A stretch of 64,000 nt of DNA from Lithodes maja (taxonomy: Eukaryota; Arthropoda; Malacostraca; Decapoda; Lithodidae), in NCBI GenBank assembly GCA_037953745.1, contig JBAKBP010000678.1, positions 186,001 through 250,000 of the forward strand, written 5' to 3'. Made by a program: the position numbers and the translations under genes. The notes under the pieces are model-generated. The model saw only the letters and a program-made list of their open reading frames with translations, made no database searches and was not told the origin of the DNA. Below are positions 9,864 to 21,199 of this stretch, piece by piece (position 1 is the first letter of the stretch; each line of letters starts with the position of its first letter).

Positions 9864-10147
9864 ATCATTGACGACTTCACCTATTAGTAATAATAGTCTC
9901 CATTCAACATCCTGCGCCAGCATTTTGAATAGCCCGCGCGGAAGTATCATGGAGTACTCGTCATAAGTGCACGCTTAATTCCCTCATGGGATCGTCATTT
10001 TGATCGGGTACCCTACAGAAAAAACTCTGTAAAAAATAAAAAAGAAAAAATAACTTAATGTCTGTTATCATATGACTTGCCATATTCGTGGATTTCTCGT
10101 GCTTTGCTTCCCCGACACCAGGCCCCCTAGCGGCCATCTTCGTCCTT
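9864..10147 (+). repeat. ITR of DIRS C (biological right end)
   Basis: About 284 bp recurring in reverse complement at 18143-18427, including CGCGCGGAAGTATCATGGAG and CCTAGCGGCCATCTTCGTCC. The outer extension 9806-9863 is mirrored only in the ICR. Confidence 0.9.
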
Positions 10148-10212
10148 CACTGATATACCAAGAATAAACTATAGAAATCAGCGAATGGGTAGTGGGATGG
10201 TTGGGAGGGCCC

Positions 10213-10320
10213 GAGTCGTTAATGATTACGGGGCCCTACTAAATATTAGGTTTTCTCTACTTCCCTTCGGGAATCAAACCTATAATTTAATAGGGCCCCT
10301 TCATCATTGACGACTTCGCC
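10213..10320 (-). repeat. ICR of DIRS C
   Basis: Contains in one block the complement of both outer ends of C: the TATTAGG..AAACCTATAA right end fused to TTTAATAGGGCCCC from the left end. It lies 65 bp inside the right ITR, as in the other three copies. Confidence 0.9.
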
Positions 10321-10846
10321 TGAATATCAAGACTGGAGGTGGGACATTCGCAAAATATCCTAACCTTAGGGAAGAAGAATCCGGATAACATTTTCTTAAG
10401 TTTTATTGTATGCAATACAAAAATAGAAAAAGGTATAAAAGATTTGCTAGCAGTGCGTGGCATTAAGAAACTGCTTGCTTCATGGTCAGATCGTTGCAAT
10501 CGATCGTATGCATGAAAAAAAGGTTGACACGCAGTGTCCTGTAGAACTATAACTCTGCAGTAGTTATTCGTTCTCTCCTGTAGAACTATAACTCTGCAGT
10601 AGTTATTCGTTCTCTCCTTAAACTAATTGTACAGTAATATTTTTGTACACTTTGGTAAAACAGACATAGTTGCAACTATGCGATATATCTTCTTAAAATT
10701 AAAACAAATAAAACTCATACTGGACTGTTGAACCCGTCCTATAACAGCTTGTGATGCATCACAATCTCCAAGGGTACAGGGGGAAATGGACTATTCCGCA
10801 CCCCCCCACCCCTTTCAAAACAACACAACATATAATATAACAATAC
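10321..10846 (-). other. 3' region of DIRS C
   Basis: Non-coding. It includes a direct repeat of about 40 bp (TCCTGTAGAACTATAACTCT at about 10537 and about 10576) and a C-rich tract at 10799-10813, which corresponds to the G run after the recombinase gene in A and B. Confidence 0.6.
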
Positions 10847-11830
10847 CTACTGTACTCGTTGCCGTAAAGCTACACAGGTACGCTTTGGTTTATCTAGAGC
10901 AACAGACAGGTAGTGTGTAAGGAAAGTATGATTGGAAGCCCAAAGTTGGGTTTTAGCAATATCATCAATCGAAATTTTTTGCAAAAATCTGAGGGATACT
11001 GCCCATTTCCTAATATCGTGAGCCCTGCCTATCACGCCGGGATTGCTTTCCCTGATAACGTCGACAAGCAAGGAAGCTAACTTCCGTTTTGTAACACGTT
11101 TACCTGTCCGGTTAGCCCATAAAGCACCTGGTTGGCGAGGTTGCACAGCCCTCATAAATTTTGTAAGTGCTTGCACAGGACATAAAATGTGATGAATGAG
11201 GCCTCTCTTCAAGGCCGGGTCGGAAAATTCAGAAAAAACATGGTCCGAATGTTCGTTCTTAGCATTAAAGGAGGGAAACGGCGCGATTTGAACATGGTCG
11301 TGCAGTCTCCCAAACCTGAGACAGTTTGGTTCGTTGCTCATCGCCGCCAGCTCCGACACCCGGTTTCCGGTGGCAAGTGCCATGAGAAAGACAGCCTTTT
11401 TCAAAAGTGATTCAAAATCCGGCGCATTAATATACTTGCGCGATTGAAGCAATTCTAAGGCTTTATCAAGGGACCAGGTGGGCATGAGCTGGTGGGGAGG
11501 TGGACGAAGCTTGAAACACGCCCTCATAAAACCTTTCTCCTCCGCCTGCGGTATGGAAACGCCGGTGAGATCAAGGAAGGGGGTCCTAATGGCAGACAGC
11601 TGATTTTTTAACGTTATGACCGAAAAATGCTTCTGCTCAAATAGATAGTCTGAGTACTTGAAAATTAAGGCTCCCAAGGCAGTCGTTTGCCCTGACTCAA
11701 CAATCCAGGTTGTAAAAGTTTTCCAATGAGATTGATATTGTCTCCTGGTAGACGGTGTGTACTGATTCATTAGCTTCTTAGTGACACTTGGCCCAAATTG
11801 ATTTAACCATTTGGCATAGTAAATATCCAT
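10847..11830 (-). CDS. Tyrosine recombinase of DIRS C (intact)
   Basis: A 327-residue integrase of the lambda/Cre type that would insert the circular DIRS DNA by strand exchange. The ATG at 11830 (MDIYYAKW) matches the A-copy start and overlaps the end of the RT/RNase H gene. The N-terminal core-binding region includes STRRQYQSHW (residues 27-36). The catalytic set is complete: R157 in TGNRVSELAAM, H271 and R274 in RAHDIRKW, H301 (with W297) in LWASNHTFL and the nucleophile Y307 in THYLSVAL. It ends QRVQ. Of the four copies, only this one has all residues and an unbroken frame. The same frame continues upstream to 12295 without a stop, over the RNase H end. Confidence 0.92.
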   Translation of the reverse strand: MDIYYAKWLNQFGPSVTKKLMNQYTPSTRRQYQSHWKTFTTWIVESGQTTALGALIFKYSDYLFEQKHFSVITLKNQLSAIRTPFLDLTGVSIPQAEEKGFMRACFKLRPPPHQLMPTWSLDKALELLQSRKYINAPDFESLLKKAVFLMALATGNRVSELAAMSNEPNCLRFGRLHDHVQIAPFPSFNAKNEHSDHVFSEFSDPALKRGLIHHILCPVQALTKFMRAVQPRQPGALWANRTGKRVTKRKLASLLVDVIRESNPGVIGRAHDIRKWAVSLRFLQKISIDDIAKTQLWASNHTFLTHYLSVALDKPKRTCVALRQRVQ

Positions 11831-13726
11831 AAGGCAAAACTGAGCGAGGTCTGAAGGTTGCCAATCATTTCCAAGTGGAAAACGGAGATCGAGAGGGACA
11901 CCGGGGTCCTGCACCACTGTTGCAATTGGTGGTACCAAACCTGGGCCGGCCAAAGCGGCGCGATCAAAGCTACCCGGCCCCGGTAATCCCTCAGTTTGTG
12001 AATGACTTTGCACATTAACACAGAGTCTGGCGGCGGAAACAGATAGATTGAGGTCCACCTGTTCCAGTCCACCAGCAATGCATCGGGTCCCCCCCGCCGA
12101 GGTTACCCCATAATGTGTAAGAAAGAGTGGGAGTCTGTGGTTCTCTACTGACGCAAACAAGTCCACCTGTGGACGGGCCGGCTTTGCAATCATCTTGTTG
12201 AAGATAGCCTGTTTGATTGTCCATTCTACTAGAGTGCTCCGCCGGCGAGAGAGAATCTGCCCAAACGTTCGCCACGCCGGGGAGGTAGGTGGCATGCAGG
12301 GAAATCCCTAGCGAGTCGGCTAGGGTAAATATTTGTTCTGAAACGTTCAACAATTCTCGTGACCTCACTGAGCCTTGTTTCTGAATGCAAAAAACTGCAG
12401 TTTGATTGTCCATTCTGAATGCTATTGATTTGTTCTTCAATGTCCTGCCATGAGTTTGGAGAAAGAACAGGGGAACTAAGAGCTCTTGCTTGTTGATATG
12501 TGATTGGCTGTCTGCCACCCAGATGCCCTGACCCTGGTGGCCTAGGCTTGACTGATACCCCCAACCTAGGGTCCCCGAGGTGTCTGTGTCTACCCATACC
12601 GTAGGAGGGGGAGAAACCCATGTTACAACCAAGTAGAGGACTTCGTGCTTGGTCCAGGCCGATAGTAAGTTGTGGATTAATGGAGGAAATGGCCATAATT
12701 TCTTCTCCGGCAAGAGAGGGAACACTTTGTCGCCTTCCAGGATTAATCTCTTGGCTTTCAATCGGCCCAACTTGACAGTTAATTGTACTCAGTTGAGAGA
12801 ACCGATCAGGGAATCCCACGTTTTCCTGGTCGTATCCAGACTGTGGAGGAACCGGAACAGTTTCCTGCGAAACCTGTTGTAGCTGTCCACACTCTGAGTA
12901 AGAGTCAGAGCGTGGGTGTCCCAGACCATTCCTAACCACTGAATAGTCCTTGAGGGGACAAGGTGCGACTTTGCCAAGTTCACCTTGAACCCTAGGGTTT
13001 GTACATGAGCTAACACTTGATTTACATGGTCTTGACATAATTCTAAAGAGTTCGCCACTACTAGCCAATCGTCCAGATACCAAAACACCTGTATGCCTCG
13101 AACTAACAGGGGTAAAAGAGCTTGCCGGACGAGTTTGGTAAATACTCTCGGTGCTAGGTTCAACCCGAACGGCATCCTTTGAAAAACAAGTCTCGTGCCA
13201 GATCCTCAGAGCGAGAAAATTTTGGAACCTCTTGTTTATAGGGACATGCCAATAGGCCTCTTTGAAATCGATCGAGCACATCCAACCTTGCAGCGGAAGT
13301 GCGAGTCTGAGTTGCTGTACAGTCAACATCCTGAAGGGTGAATTCTCTATAAAGGTGTTCAGGTGCGAAAGATCTAGAACTAGTCGCATCTGCACACTGT
13401 CCCTTTTTGGCACTAAGAAGAGTCTTGACGTGAATACTGGCTGATAGGCATTAACCTGAACAAGGACCTGTTTGGCAATCATTTCCTGTAATATGACCTC
13501 CTCCTCCTGAAACACCGGGGTATATTCCTGCAGCCGACACAGTTGAGGCCGCCGGCACCACCGCCAGGTGATTCCTTTGCTCACTACCTTCCTGGCCCAG
13601 GTATGCTTGGGCCAGGCTGAGCGGAATGAACGGAACCAACCCATGTGCAACCGGGGTTCGTCCTTCAAGGCAACTCTCCAATCCTGGTCCTTTGAGCTCG
13701 GCCCTGGGATGTGGAGAGTCTGAGTG
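11800..13726 (-). pseudogene. Reverse transcriptase/RNase H of DIRS C (two frameshifts)
   Basis: Read from about 13726 down in three frame segments: to about 13190, then 13175-12789, then 12770 to about 11800. The RT motifs are LFLVPKRDS, motif A CSIDFKEAYWHV, motif B MPFGLNLAPRVFTKL and motif C WYLDDW. The connecting and thumb region missing from A1 is present (TLGFKVNLAKSHLVPS). RNase H motifs are WVDTDTSGTLGWGY, QELLVPL, FRMDNQTAV and NVWADSLS. Comparison with A1 suggests a loss of about 2 bases near 13185 and another indel near 12780, with a further shift around the RNase H end. All catalytic residues can be read, so the breaks look recent. Confidence 0.85.
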
Positions 13727-13727
13727 G

Positions 13728-16351
13728 CTAGTTTTTTGGAGGGGGAGGTTGGTTGGCATCGGATGCTTGACTAGTTTTGGCTGGTGTAGTGCCCTGATGA
13801 CCTTTGTATGGGGCCTTACCCTTATACCCGTGCTGTTTACCTTGTTTGGGTTTGTGCTGATTACCTCCCTGCTGAGGAGGTGGTCTGGGGTCTCTTGGTG
13901 ACTGCTTAGGTTGGGGTTGGGACGGTTTGTTACCGCCCTTTGATTTATGAAAGGGTTTCTTAGGTGGGTCCTTCCTAGCTTGGGAGGTAACCTGCTTCCA
14001 CCCACTCACCATATTAAAAACTAGACTCCAAGTCTCAGAATTAAGCAGGGTGGCAGTAAGAACCGGGGAGAGAGTTACCCGGCGACCTATGTCCACCGGC
14101 AACTTCCTCACCAGATGGACTCTCAGATCTTGGCGGGCTCGAACCGCTTCCAAAATTGCAATTCTAATGTCCCCTAGTGACTGAATAGCATTTTGTAGCA
14201 AGAGTCTATGAGACAGCTCAGTAACTTTTCTAATTTGGGGGTCAGCTATGGCCGAGATAGTGCGTGCAAGAGAGGCGGCTATTCGATGACTCGCCAAGTA
14301 CTGAGAGAACATCCGGTAGGCTTTATTGCGTAACTTAAAATCCCGCTCCAACTGAGCAGCCAGGGGGGGGGGGGGAGAAAAAGGTTCATCAAGGGCATGT
14401 AATGACACTTTAAGGGCCGCCAGAAATGTTAGTAAGGCTGGTGACACCCCTTCTGCTTTGGATACCGGCAGGGAAAAGTAAGTATGGTTATCCGGAGGAA
14501 TCTGATGAGAAGATTCGGAGGTGATAGTAGTGGCAAAAACCTGAGCTTCTAACTCCCATCTACCCAAGGGCCTACTCCCACCTGCCCCATCTGCAGTACC
14601 GGAGTCTGAGCTTGGTCCAGTTGTAGCCAACTCCGGCGTAAGAGCATTCAAGGCTTTGACATCATTGATGCCATCAGCCTTCGACCAGTCAGCAAATAGT
14701 CTTGCAGATGCGGCGGAAGGAACTGCCGGCGCGACTGAATAAACAAAGTATGCCGGGTTAGGTGAACTTGGTACACCCTTAATCAGTACATCCAAAACCC
14801 TCCCTGCCTCGTCTTTGGCCCTAAATTTACGGTTCTTATTGATCTCAATTGACCACTCGCCGGGAACTGGGGGGTCCCCTGACACCGAAGGTTGAGCCGA
14901 AAGGGGATTCTCTGGTACCACAGGTACCCAAGAGCAGTCAGTACCATAGAGGAGGGGCATGGGGCCCTTCCTCAGAGGCACCTTATTTAAAGCAGGAGGT
15001 TGGACATCAGTAACAACCCTGAGCGTGGACATAGCTAGCGTCACCGGCACTGTAGGGCCTGGGGCAGCTGCTACCACCGGAGTCGGACAAGACGGAGTGA
15101 ATGCTGGGGGTTCTATAGGTCTGATAACAGAGGTACTGGGGGCGCAGCTAAGGGAGTAACCGGGGGATCCGATGAGGCAGGGACTTGATAATGCTGTATC
15201 ACTTTATGTAACAACTCATTTACCTGATCAGAAGTCATCCATTTCCTATGGGGATCTTTGGATGAATGTGAACTAGCCTCAGAATAATTACTAGGGATAG
15301 ACTGAGGAGCCGGGGAGAACACTCCGTCCGCCAGCTCCTCACTCTGCTCCAAGGTCTCTTGTGATTCTACCTCATTATCCGCCGGGGGCCAAGACAAATC
15401 TGGCACTGACGACGGTAACACGTTTATGTTACCGTCCTCAGACCGTTCTGGAATGACGTTTAGGAGAGAGACAGATGGTTCTGAGTGACGCCAATAGCCC
15501 CCTGCCGCTATGGGCTGGGAGTCATGAGTCACTTGTGAGCTTAAATGGGCCCCCGCCAGAAAACCTCTATATTGGTCGGCTAGCACCCTACTCGGGCCTG
15601 TCGACCTAACACTACGGGGAACAACATTAAATTTTGGTATGGCAAAAGTCACATTAGGAGGCACACACAAGGATTGTTCATGACTAGGTGTGGATTCCAA
15701 TATCTCAGATTCTACTTCCGACTCCCCTGAATCACGTAAAGGCGTGTCAGAAGGAGGTGTGGGGGGAGGTGGTTGAGGAGTGTCCTGCCGGCTGCTAGAC
15801 GTGTCCTCATATTCCTCTCTCCGGCGCTTGTGAGACCGGGAAGAGTCCGAGGCAGAGTGGCGAGAGTATTTCCGGGGAGACTTCGACCTAGACCTCGACT
15901 TCCGCCGCGGGGAGAGCGAGCGTCTCCTCTTGGAACGGTCAGAGGGGGGAACCTCGGTGACTTCGCTCTCACTGCTACTACTCACTACCTCTTTGCTGAG
16001 GGCTTTTGTTTTGACTTTGGGTCTGACAGATTTGGAGGAGCCGGGTTTCACTAAGGGTGACTTAATAATGAGATTTTCCCAAAGGACTTCGTCATCACAC
16101 TGAAGCGCCTTATGGGCCGTGTCCTTTGCATAAGAATTAAACGCGGCTTTAATCTCATGTAAGGCTGCTAAATATGATAAATCTTTCTTCGCCAGCAAGG
16201 CGGTTTTTAATTCAGAGCAGATGGCGCATCTTTTAGATAACCACACGCCTCGAGAGCGATCGAAACACTTGGCACACTTGATGCAAAGTTTGTGAGCAAA
16301 AATGGGTAAAAGGGAGCAAGTGGGCGTGACGCAAAGTTCAAACCTAGGCAT
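13728..16351 (-). pseudogene. Gag-like protein of DIRS C (one frameshift)
   Basis: ORF1 begins at ATG 16351 (MPRFELCVTP), which aligns with the starts in A and B; in-frame codons above it are leader sequence. A Cys cluster (CIKCAKC..CAIC) is followed by a strongly Arg/Ser-rich segment at about 15790-15960 (SPRRKSRSRSKSPRKYSR), acidic Ser-rich stretches, and the conserved C-terminal half with VTELSHRLLLQ. It ends PPPPKN at 13728. The frame changes once between about 15110 and 15170. A C/G run at 14366-14377 encodes part of a Pro-rich loop and is a likely slippage site. Confidence 0.82.
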
Positions 16352-16509
16352 GTTGCCGTAATGAGAGGATCCCCCCCTCCGCCGGGATAGGTGGCCAACT
16401 CCGCCGGAGAAGCAGTCTCTGGGGCCTGGAAAGAAAAAATTCCAGGAATCAATGCTCATAAGGATAACCTGCGAGGTATTACACATTCTAACCCAAATCC
16501 GCCGGTAAG

Positions 16510-17103
16510 TTAGCTATAGCGCACTACTACTCTAACCTTCTGACGGATCTGTCTAGCTGCTGCTACTCGGCTGCTGACTGTCATTTGAAATTGCTTGATA
16601 AAGCTCTTAATTCTATTAAATTTATTCTCCCTGCTCTATCTCTTGATCTTCAACATCGGCGTCGGGTTGGTTTTCCAATTCGCGCAACAAGATTTACGAG
16701 GAGTCTTAATGACCTTGCCATGACTCCAATTAATGTTTCTACATCTCAGTTTTCTCGGTGTTTTATTCCTTCAATGATTCCCTTTTGGAATCATTTGCCA
16801 AACGAGGTTTTACAGTCAACCCATATCTCAGCTTTTAAGTCCAGAGTTAATGTTTTATTACAGCAGTAAATTTTTGTTTTAATCATGATTTGCTTTTATT
16901 CTTTTTAGAATGGTGTTTTAATTGACAAACTGATCTTTTCTTCTGGGCTCTCTAACTACTGTAGCCCTTTTCCTTTTTCTTAGTTGTCTTAGTCTCTCTC
17001 CAGTACTTACGGATATTTTGTGGGGATTCATCTTTTATAGGTGTATCTGCACCCTGTTGGGAGGCTTAGACAGCTTCTATAATAATAATAATAAAAAAAT
17101 AAT
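16510..17103 (+). mobile_element. 5'-truncated LINE tail inserted in DIRS C leader
   Basis: The plus-strand frame from about 16510 to 16869 ends with FSRCFIPSMIPFWNHLP and AFKSRVNVLL. This is the typical C-terminus of CR1/L2/Jockey-type LINE polymerases (an F..SF.P...WN.LP pattern then FK..V...L). About 230 bp of 3' UTR ends in a (TAA)n/A-rich tail at 17079-17103. Only the last 120 or so codons remain. A 5 bp TAGCT on both sides (16511 and about 17102) may be the target duplication, but it is too short to be sure. The LINE runs opposite to DIRS C. Confidence 0.68.
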
Positions 17104-18142
17104 AGCTGACTTTCAATAACTTACCTGTGACAAGAGCCACAGGTCCCTTGACCCTTTTAGTGTCTGATCATACTGAACAAGTTTGCAAAACTAATCTTAT
17201 CACTTCGTGTACACTCGACTGGTGGCGCCGCAGGCGAGAAAGTCTTAATGTGTCACGGGGCCAGTCAGGGCGAGTTAACCCGGCGGGCCAAGTTTGTAGC
17301 CCTGCTAGGAATGCAATTCCGCCGGGAGAGTGTGGTTCAGCTAAACCACGCCGGGATCTTTTGAATGTTCCTACCCATTAGAGACGGATAACTTGGACCC
17401 ACCGCACGGGGCCACCGGAACAGACAAAAACTGCCGGGAAACAGGGTTGGCACAGCCCTTTTCCCGCAGTCCCACACATATATATAAAATACATAATGAC
17501 ATATAGGGACGTCTTCCTTACCCCAAATGAACAAGCCTGCATGCATGAACCAAAAAGGGGGCATACATAGGCATAAAATAATGACAGAAAATTTAGAAAC
17601 CTAAATTACCTGAAGCCTACGCCGGAGACCCCTAACTCGGTCGACCACGTGGTCCGAAGAACATCCCGGCAGGCGACACTCCGGCACCCAGCAGCAGCAC
17701 CATGAAGAGGGAGGCCCACCCAAGGGCCCAAGCAAAACACGAACCCTGGAAGGTGGAGCACCACGTGCAGACACCCTTAAACCAGAGCTTTTGCTGATAT
17801 CTGAAGATAATGGCATGTACTTTCCTCAATATTGACAGTCTGTATCATGCCTCGTAGAGTGGTCGCCTTCTAGCTAAGTAAATACAACAGCTAAAGGCGT
17901 ATCACAAAAACAACACACGCGGTACGACAATCTGGGACTCGTAGACGCCTATGACAATGGTACCCTAATTTAACACACACTTCCTGCGGACCTACCAATC
18001 TGGCAGCCGTGCTAGCTAATCTAAACCCTGTTACTACAACACAGATGTATACAAATGAGTAAGGACTCACTAGAAGCTCTGCGAACGTCGAATGAAGCGG
18101 ACACGGCGCGAGCCCTGTTGACAGGAGGGACGCGGAAGTAGG
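17104..18142 (-). other. Leader of DIRS C
   Basis: Non-coding region between the left ITR and gag, split by the LINE tail. It contains CCGGCGGG and GCCGGGA motifs like the leaders of A and B. Short frames here have no relatives in the other copies. Confidence 0.5.
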
Positions 18143-18427
18143 AAGGACGAAGATGGCCGCTAGGGGGCCTGGTGTCGGGGAAGCAAAGCATGAGAAAGCC
18201 ACGAATATGGCAGGTCATATGATAACATACATTAAGTAATTTTTTCTTTTTTCTTTTTTACAGAGTTTTTTTCTGTAGGGTACCCGATCAAAATGACGAT
18301 CCCATGAGGGAATTAAGCGTGCATTTATGACGAGTACTCCATGATACTTCCGCGCGGGCTATTAAAAATGCTGGCACAGGATGTTGAATGGAGACTATTA
18401 TTACTAATAGACGAAGTCGTCAATGAT
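18143..18427 (-). repeat. ITR of DIRS C (biological left end)
   Basis: Reverse complement of 9864-10147. The outer 17 bp to 18444 (GGGGCCCTATTAAA region) are mirrored in the ICR. Confidence 0.9.
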
Positions 18428-18591
18428 GAAGGGGCCCTATTAAATTTAGTTTTCTGCCCACAGCTAACTCAAAGACAACTGCAGAGGTTGAAGTAACTAA
18501 ACTAAAGGTTTCTAAATACCCCTGATGGTAACAAAGGCTTTAAAGTATCCCCAATAGGCTCAAAATCGCGTCATATGCGTGAAAGGGTTAA

Positions 18592-18696
18592 GGGAGTAAG
18601 CAAATTCAAAGGTGTGGCTTGGAAGGGTGGGGGGGGGGGGGGATTTACTGTATTGCTTGGGAAAGGGTGAGGGTTGGGAACTATATACAGTATATA
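18592..18696. other. Spacer between MITE and DIRS B
   Basis: About 100 bp with a G run at 18629-18642. It ends in CAGTATATA at the left end of DIRS B. Confidence 0.4.
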
Positions 18697-18714
18697 TTTA
18701 TTAGTGCCCCCTCC

Positions 18715-18993
18715 ATCATTGACGATTATGCCGATTACATAAGGCTACCTCTTCAAACACCTATAAGCGCAGTTTGAAACTACCGCCGCAGAGCTCAGAG
18801 GAACCTTCATCATAAGCACACGCTAAATCACTTATGGTTCGTCTTTATGATTGGGTTCTCACTACGAAAAAACTTCGTAACAAATAAAAAATAAAATTAA
18901 AATAAGAATAACAATTTATAAGCTTTCCATATTCCGTGGATGTACTTCTGTGGATTCTTGGACCAGACGCTGACTAGCGCATTTCTCCGCCTT
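18715..18993 (+). repeat. Left ITR of DIRS B
   Basis: Matches the reverse complement of the right ITR, which is split into 26868-26944 and 29293-29489 by the LINE. It includes CTACCGCCGCAGAGCTCAGAGG and GGTTCTCACTACGAAAAAAC. Confidence 0.9.
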
Positions 18994-19839
18994 CCTTGCT
19001 CTGCGCTCACCCCACCCGGACGTGTCCCCCACAGTGCTCCGCTTTGATTCCGCATTCTTGCGTCCCTAGTGAGTTTTTTCTCATTTGTTTACTCTGGGAT
19101 GTCTTGAGTAAGGTTAGGATTAGCTTAGCAGGGGTGCCATGGGTGGTTTTCTCGCAGAACAAGTGTATTTTGGGTCGTTTTTGTTGGGGCGTCTATTTCG
19201 GACGGTCCCTTGTGGCCGAGTTGAGGACGCTCTGAAACGTTTTTCGTGTTTAGCCATTTTTAGTCCTAGCTTGTTAGGAGGCTGTAACTACGCGATGTCG
19301 GGCTTCTAGCTATCTTTCAGATGGAGTAGCCTATGTTATTTTGTTCTGACGTTCCTGGTGTATTTTTCTTCACGTAGTGGAGTTCTTTCTGGGTCCCGAG
19401 TCAGTGTTACCCTTACCCGGGTTTTTTCTACGATGTTGATGTGGCGGCTGTTCCAGTTTTGGTGGGATGGAGTGCTTTTCGATTATATTTCGACGTCATT
19501 AAGTGTTTATTCCGTTTTCACCAGGCCTAGCCAGCCACTCGTAGTTTTTTCACATATGCAAGTGTTTTCATTGTTTATTATGATAAAAATTTATTCATGT
19601 GTCATGTGCGTCCTGGATTAGTTGTGATTGGCTGATCCAGGAGCTTCGGACTGTGGGTCTGATTATGTTTATCAGATTGCGTTCTGATTGGTGTGGGTTG
19701 CCTTTCCGGCGGTTTTTCTCGATTGCTCCGAGAAAGCCGTTTTGGTTTACCGGGTTTTAGTCAAGTTGGTTAAAATCGGTAGTTACCCCGGCGAGTTTGG
19801 TAGCTTGAGGGCTCATCAGACACTGCATTCTCTATGGTC

Positions 19840-21085
19840 GAGCCTGTGAGCAGGCTTCCTGTGTTATTCCCGGCGAGGTGGGCTCCACACATTTATCTAG
19901 GTGATCATGCTGACACCTGTTGGATATGGTTTTCTCGGCTTTTCAACGCCATTGAAACAATGCTGTTTGTTTGTTTGGTCTTTCCCTCCCGGTGACCTTT
20001 TTACAAAGAGGTCTGGGGCAGGTACAATTGGTTTGACATTGAATATAAAACCCGTCGGTTGTACCTTCGGGTGGTTATATTAACGGATTTGCAATTCGCT
20101 ATGGTTTGCCAAACAATTGATTGATACAATAGGGTATCACAGCCTTCAAGACGGCGATCTATGAGGGCTTCTGGGAGAAGTCGGATTAGAGATTTAGATA
20201 GGCTTAGACTTTTTATGGGATAAAAAGATGCCTGAATCTTACTAGTGTTTCAAGTGTAAAGGGATACTTGAAAGACTTCATCTTTAATAAAGATATGCTT
20301 CATCTTTATGACGATTCAGAAGATATGCTTAAATCTTTTGGACAGGTAAAGATATGCTGAAATCTTTAATATGAAACTAAAGGAAAACGAAAAGTAGTGG
20401 TTGAGGGCTACGGTTCGTTATTTTGTGACACAGGTTTTTGTACCTTTTTGGGGTAACCTTACGAGCCTGTGAGCAGGCTTCCTGTGTTATTCCCGGCGAG
20501 GTGGGCTCCACACATTTATCTAGGTGATCATGCTGACACCTGTTGGATATGGTTTTCTCGGCTTTTCAACGCCATTGAAACAATGCTGTTTGTTTGTTTG
20601 GTCTTTCCCTCCCGGCGACCTTTTTACAAAGAGGTCTGGGGCAGGTACAATTGGTTTGACATTGAATATAAAACCCGGCAGTTGTACCTTCGGGTGGTTA
20701 TATTAACGGATTTGCAATTCGCTATGGTTTGCCAAACGATTGATTGATACAATAGGGTATCACGGCTTTCAAGACGGCGATCTATGAGGGCTTCTGGGAG
20801 AAGTCGGATTAGAGATTAAGATAGGCTTAGACTTTTTATGGGATAAAAAGATGCCTGAATCTTACTAGTGTTTCAAGTGTAAAGGGATACTTGAAAGACT
20901 TCATCTTTAATAAAGATATGCTTCATCTTTATGACGATTCAGAAGATATGCTTAAATCTTTTGGACAGGTAAAGATATGCTGAAATCTTTAATATGAAAC
21001 TAAAGGAAAACGAAAAGTAGTGGTTGAGGGCTACGGTTCGTTGACCAGCGGTTTTGTGACACATGTTTTTGTACCTTTTTGGGGT
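19840..21085 (+). repeat. 623 bp tandem duplication in DIRS B leader
   Basis: Two near-identical units begin GAGCCTGTGAGCAGGCTTCC at 19840 and 20463. Differences are few: unit 1 reads TTATTTTGTGACACAGG where unit 2 reads TTGACCAGCGGTTTTGTG. The duplication adds over half a kilobase to the leader and is not in A1, A2 or C. Short frames inside it are repeated and not conserved outside. Confidence 0.92.
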
Positions 21086-21199
21086 AACCTTATGAGCATT
21101 AATTCCTGGAAATTTTCTCTTTCCAGGGCGGAGTACCGGCGTTGCGCCAGGTGACCAGGTAGATCCCGGGAGTGGGGTAGATTTCCCCCAGTCTCTGTC

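Larger units (their letters stand above)
9806..18444 (-). mobile_element. DIRS1-like retrotransposon, copy C
   Basis: An 8.6 kb element read on the minus strand from TTTAATAGGGCCCC (18444) to ACCTATA (9806). The order is left ITR, leader with an inserted LINE tail, gag, RT/RNase H, tyrosine recombinase, poly(C) on the plus strand at about 10801, ICR and right ITR. It is a different subfamily from A and B: its termini read GGGCCC where those read GTGGCC, and its proteins are clearly diverged. The recombinase is intact; gag and RT carry indels. Confidence 0.92.
9717..18591 (+). mobile_element. piggyBac-like MITE hosting DIRS C
   Basis: TTAA at 9717-9720 is followed by CCCTTTCACGCATTTATGAC. At the far side, 18568-18587 carries the inverted form (GTCATATGCGTGAAAGGG preceded by GC) followed by TTAA at 18588-18591. 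Removing DIRS C (9806-18444) leaves a unit of about 228 bp with about 20 bp inverted repeats and a TTAA target duplication. This is typical of piggyBac-type MITEs, whose ends begin CCC. It has no coding capacity. Confidence 0.72.

Noticed and set aside
19901..20706. Repeated 60-codon frame in the DIRS B leader
   Set aside because: Present twice only because of the 623 bp duplication and absent from A and C leaders.
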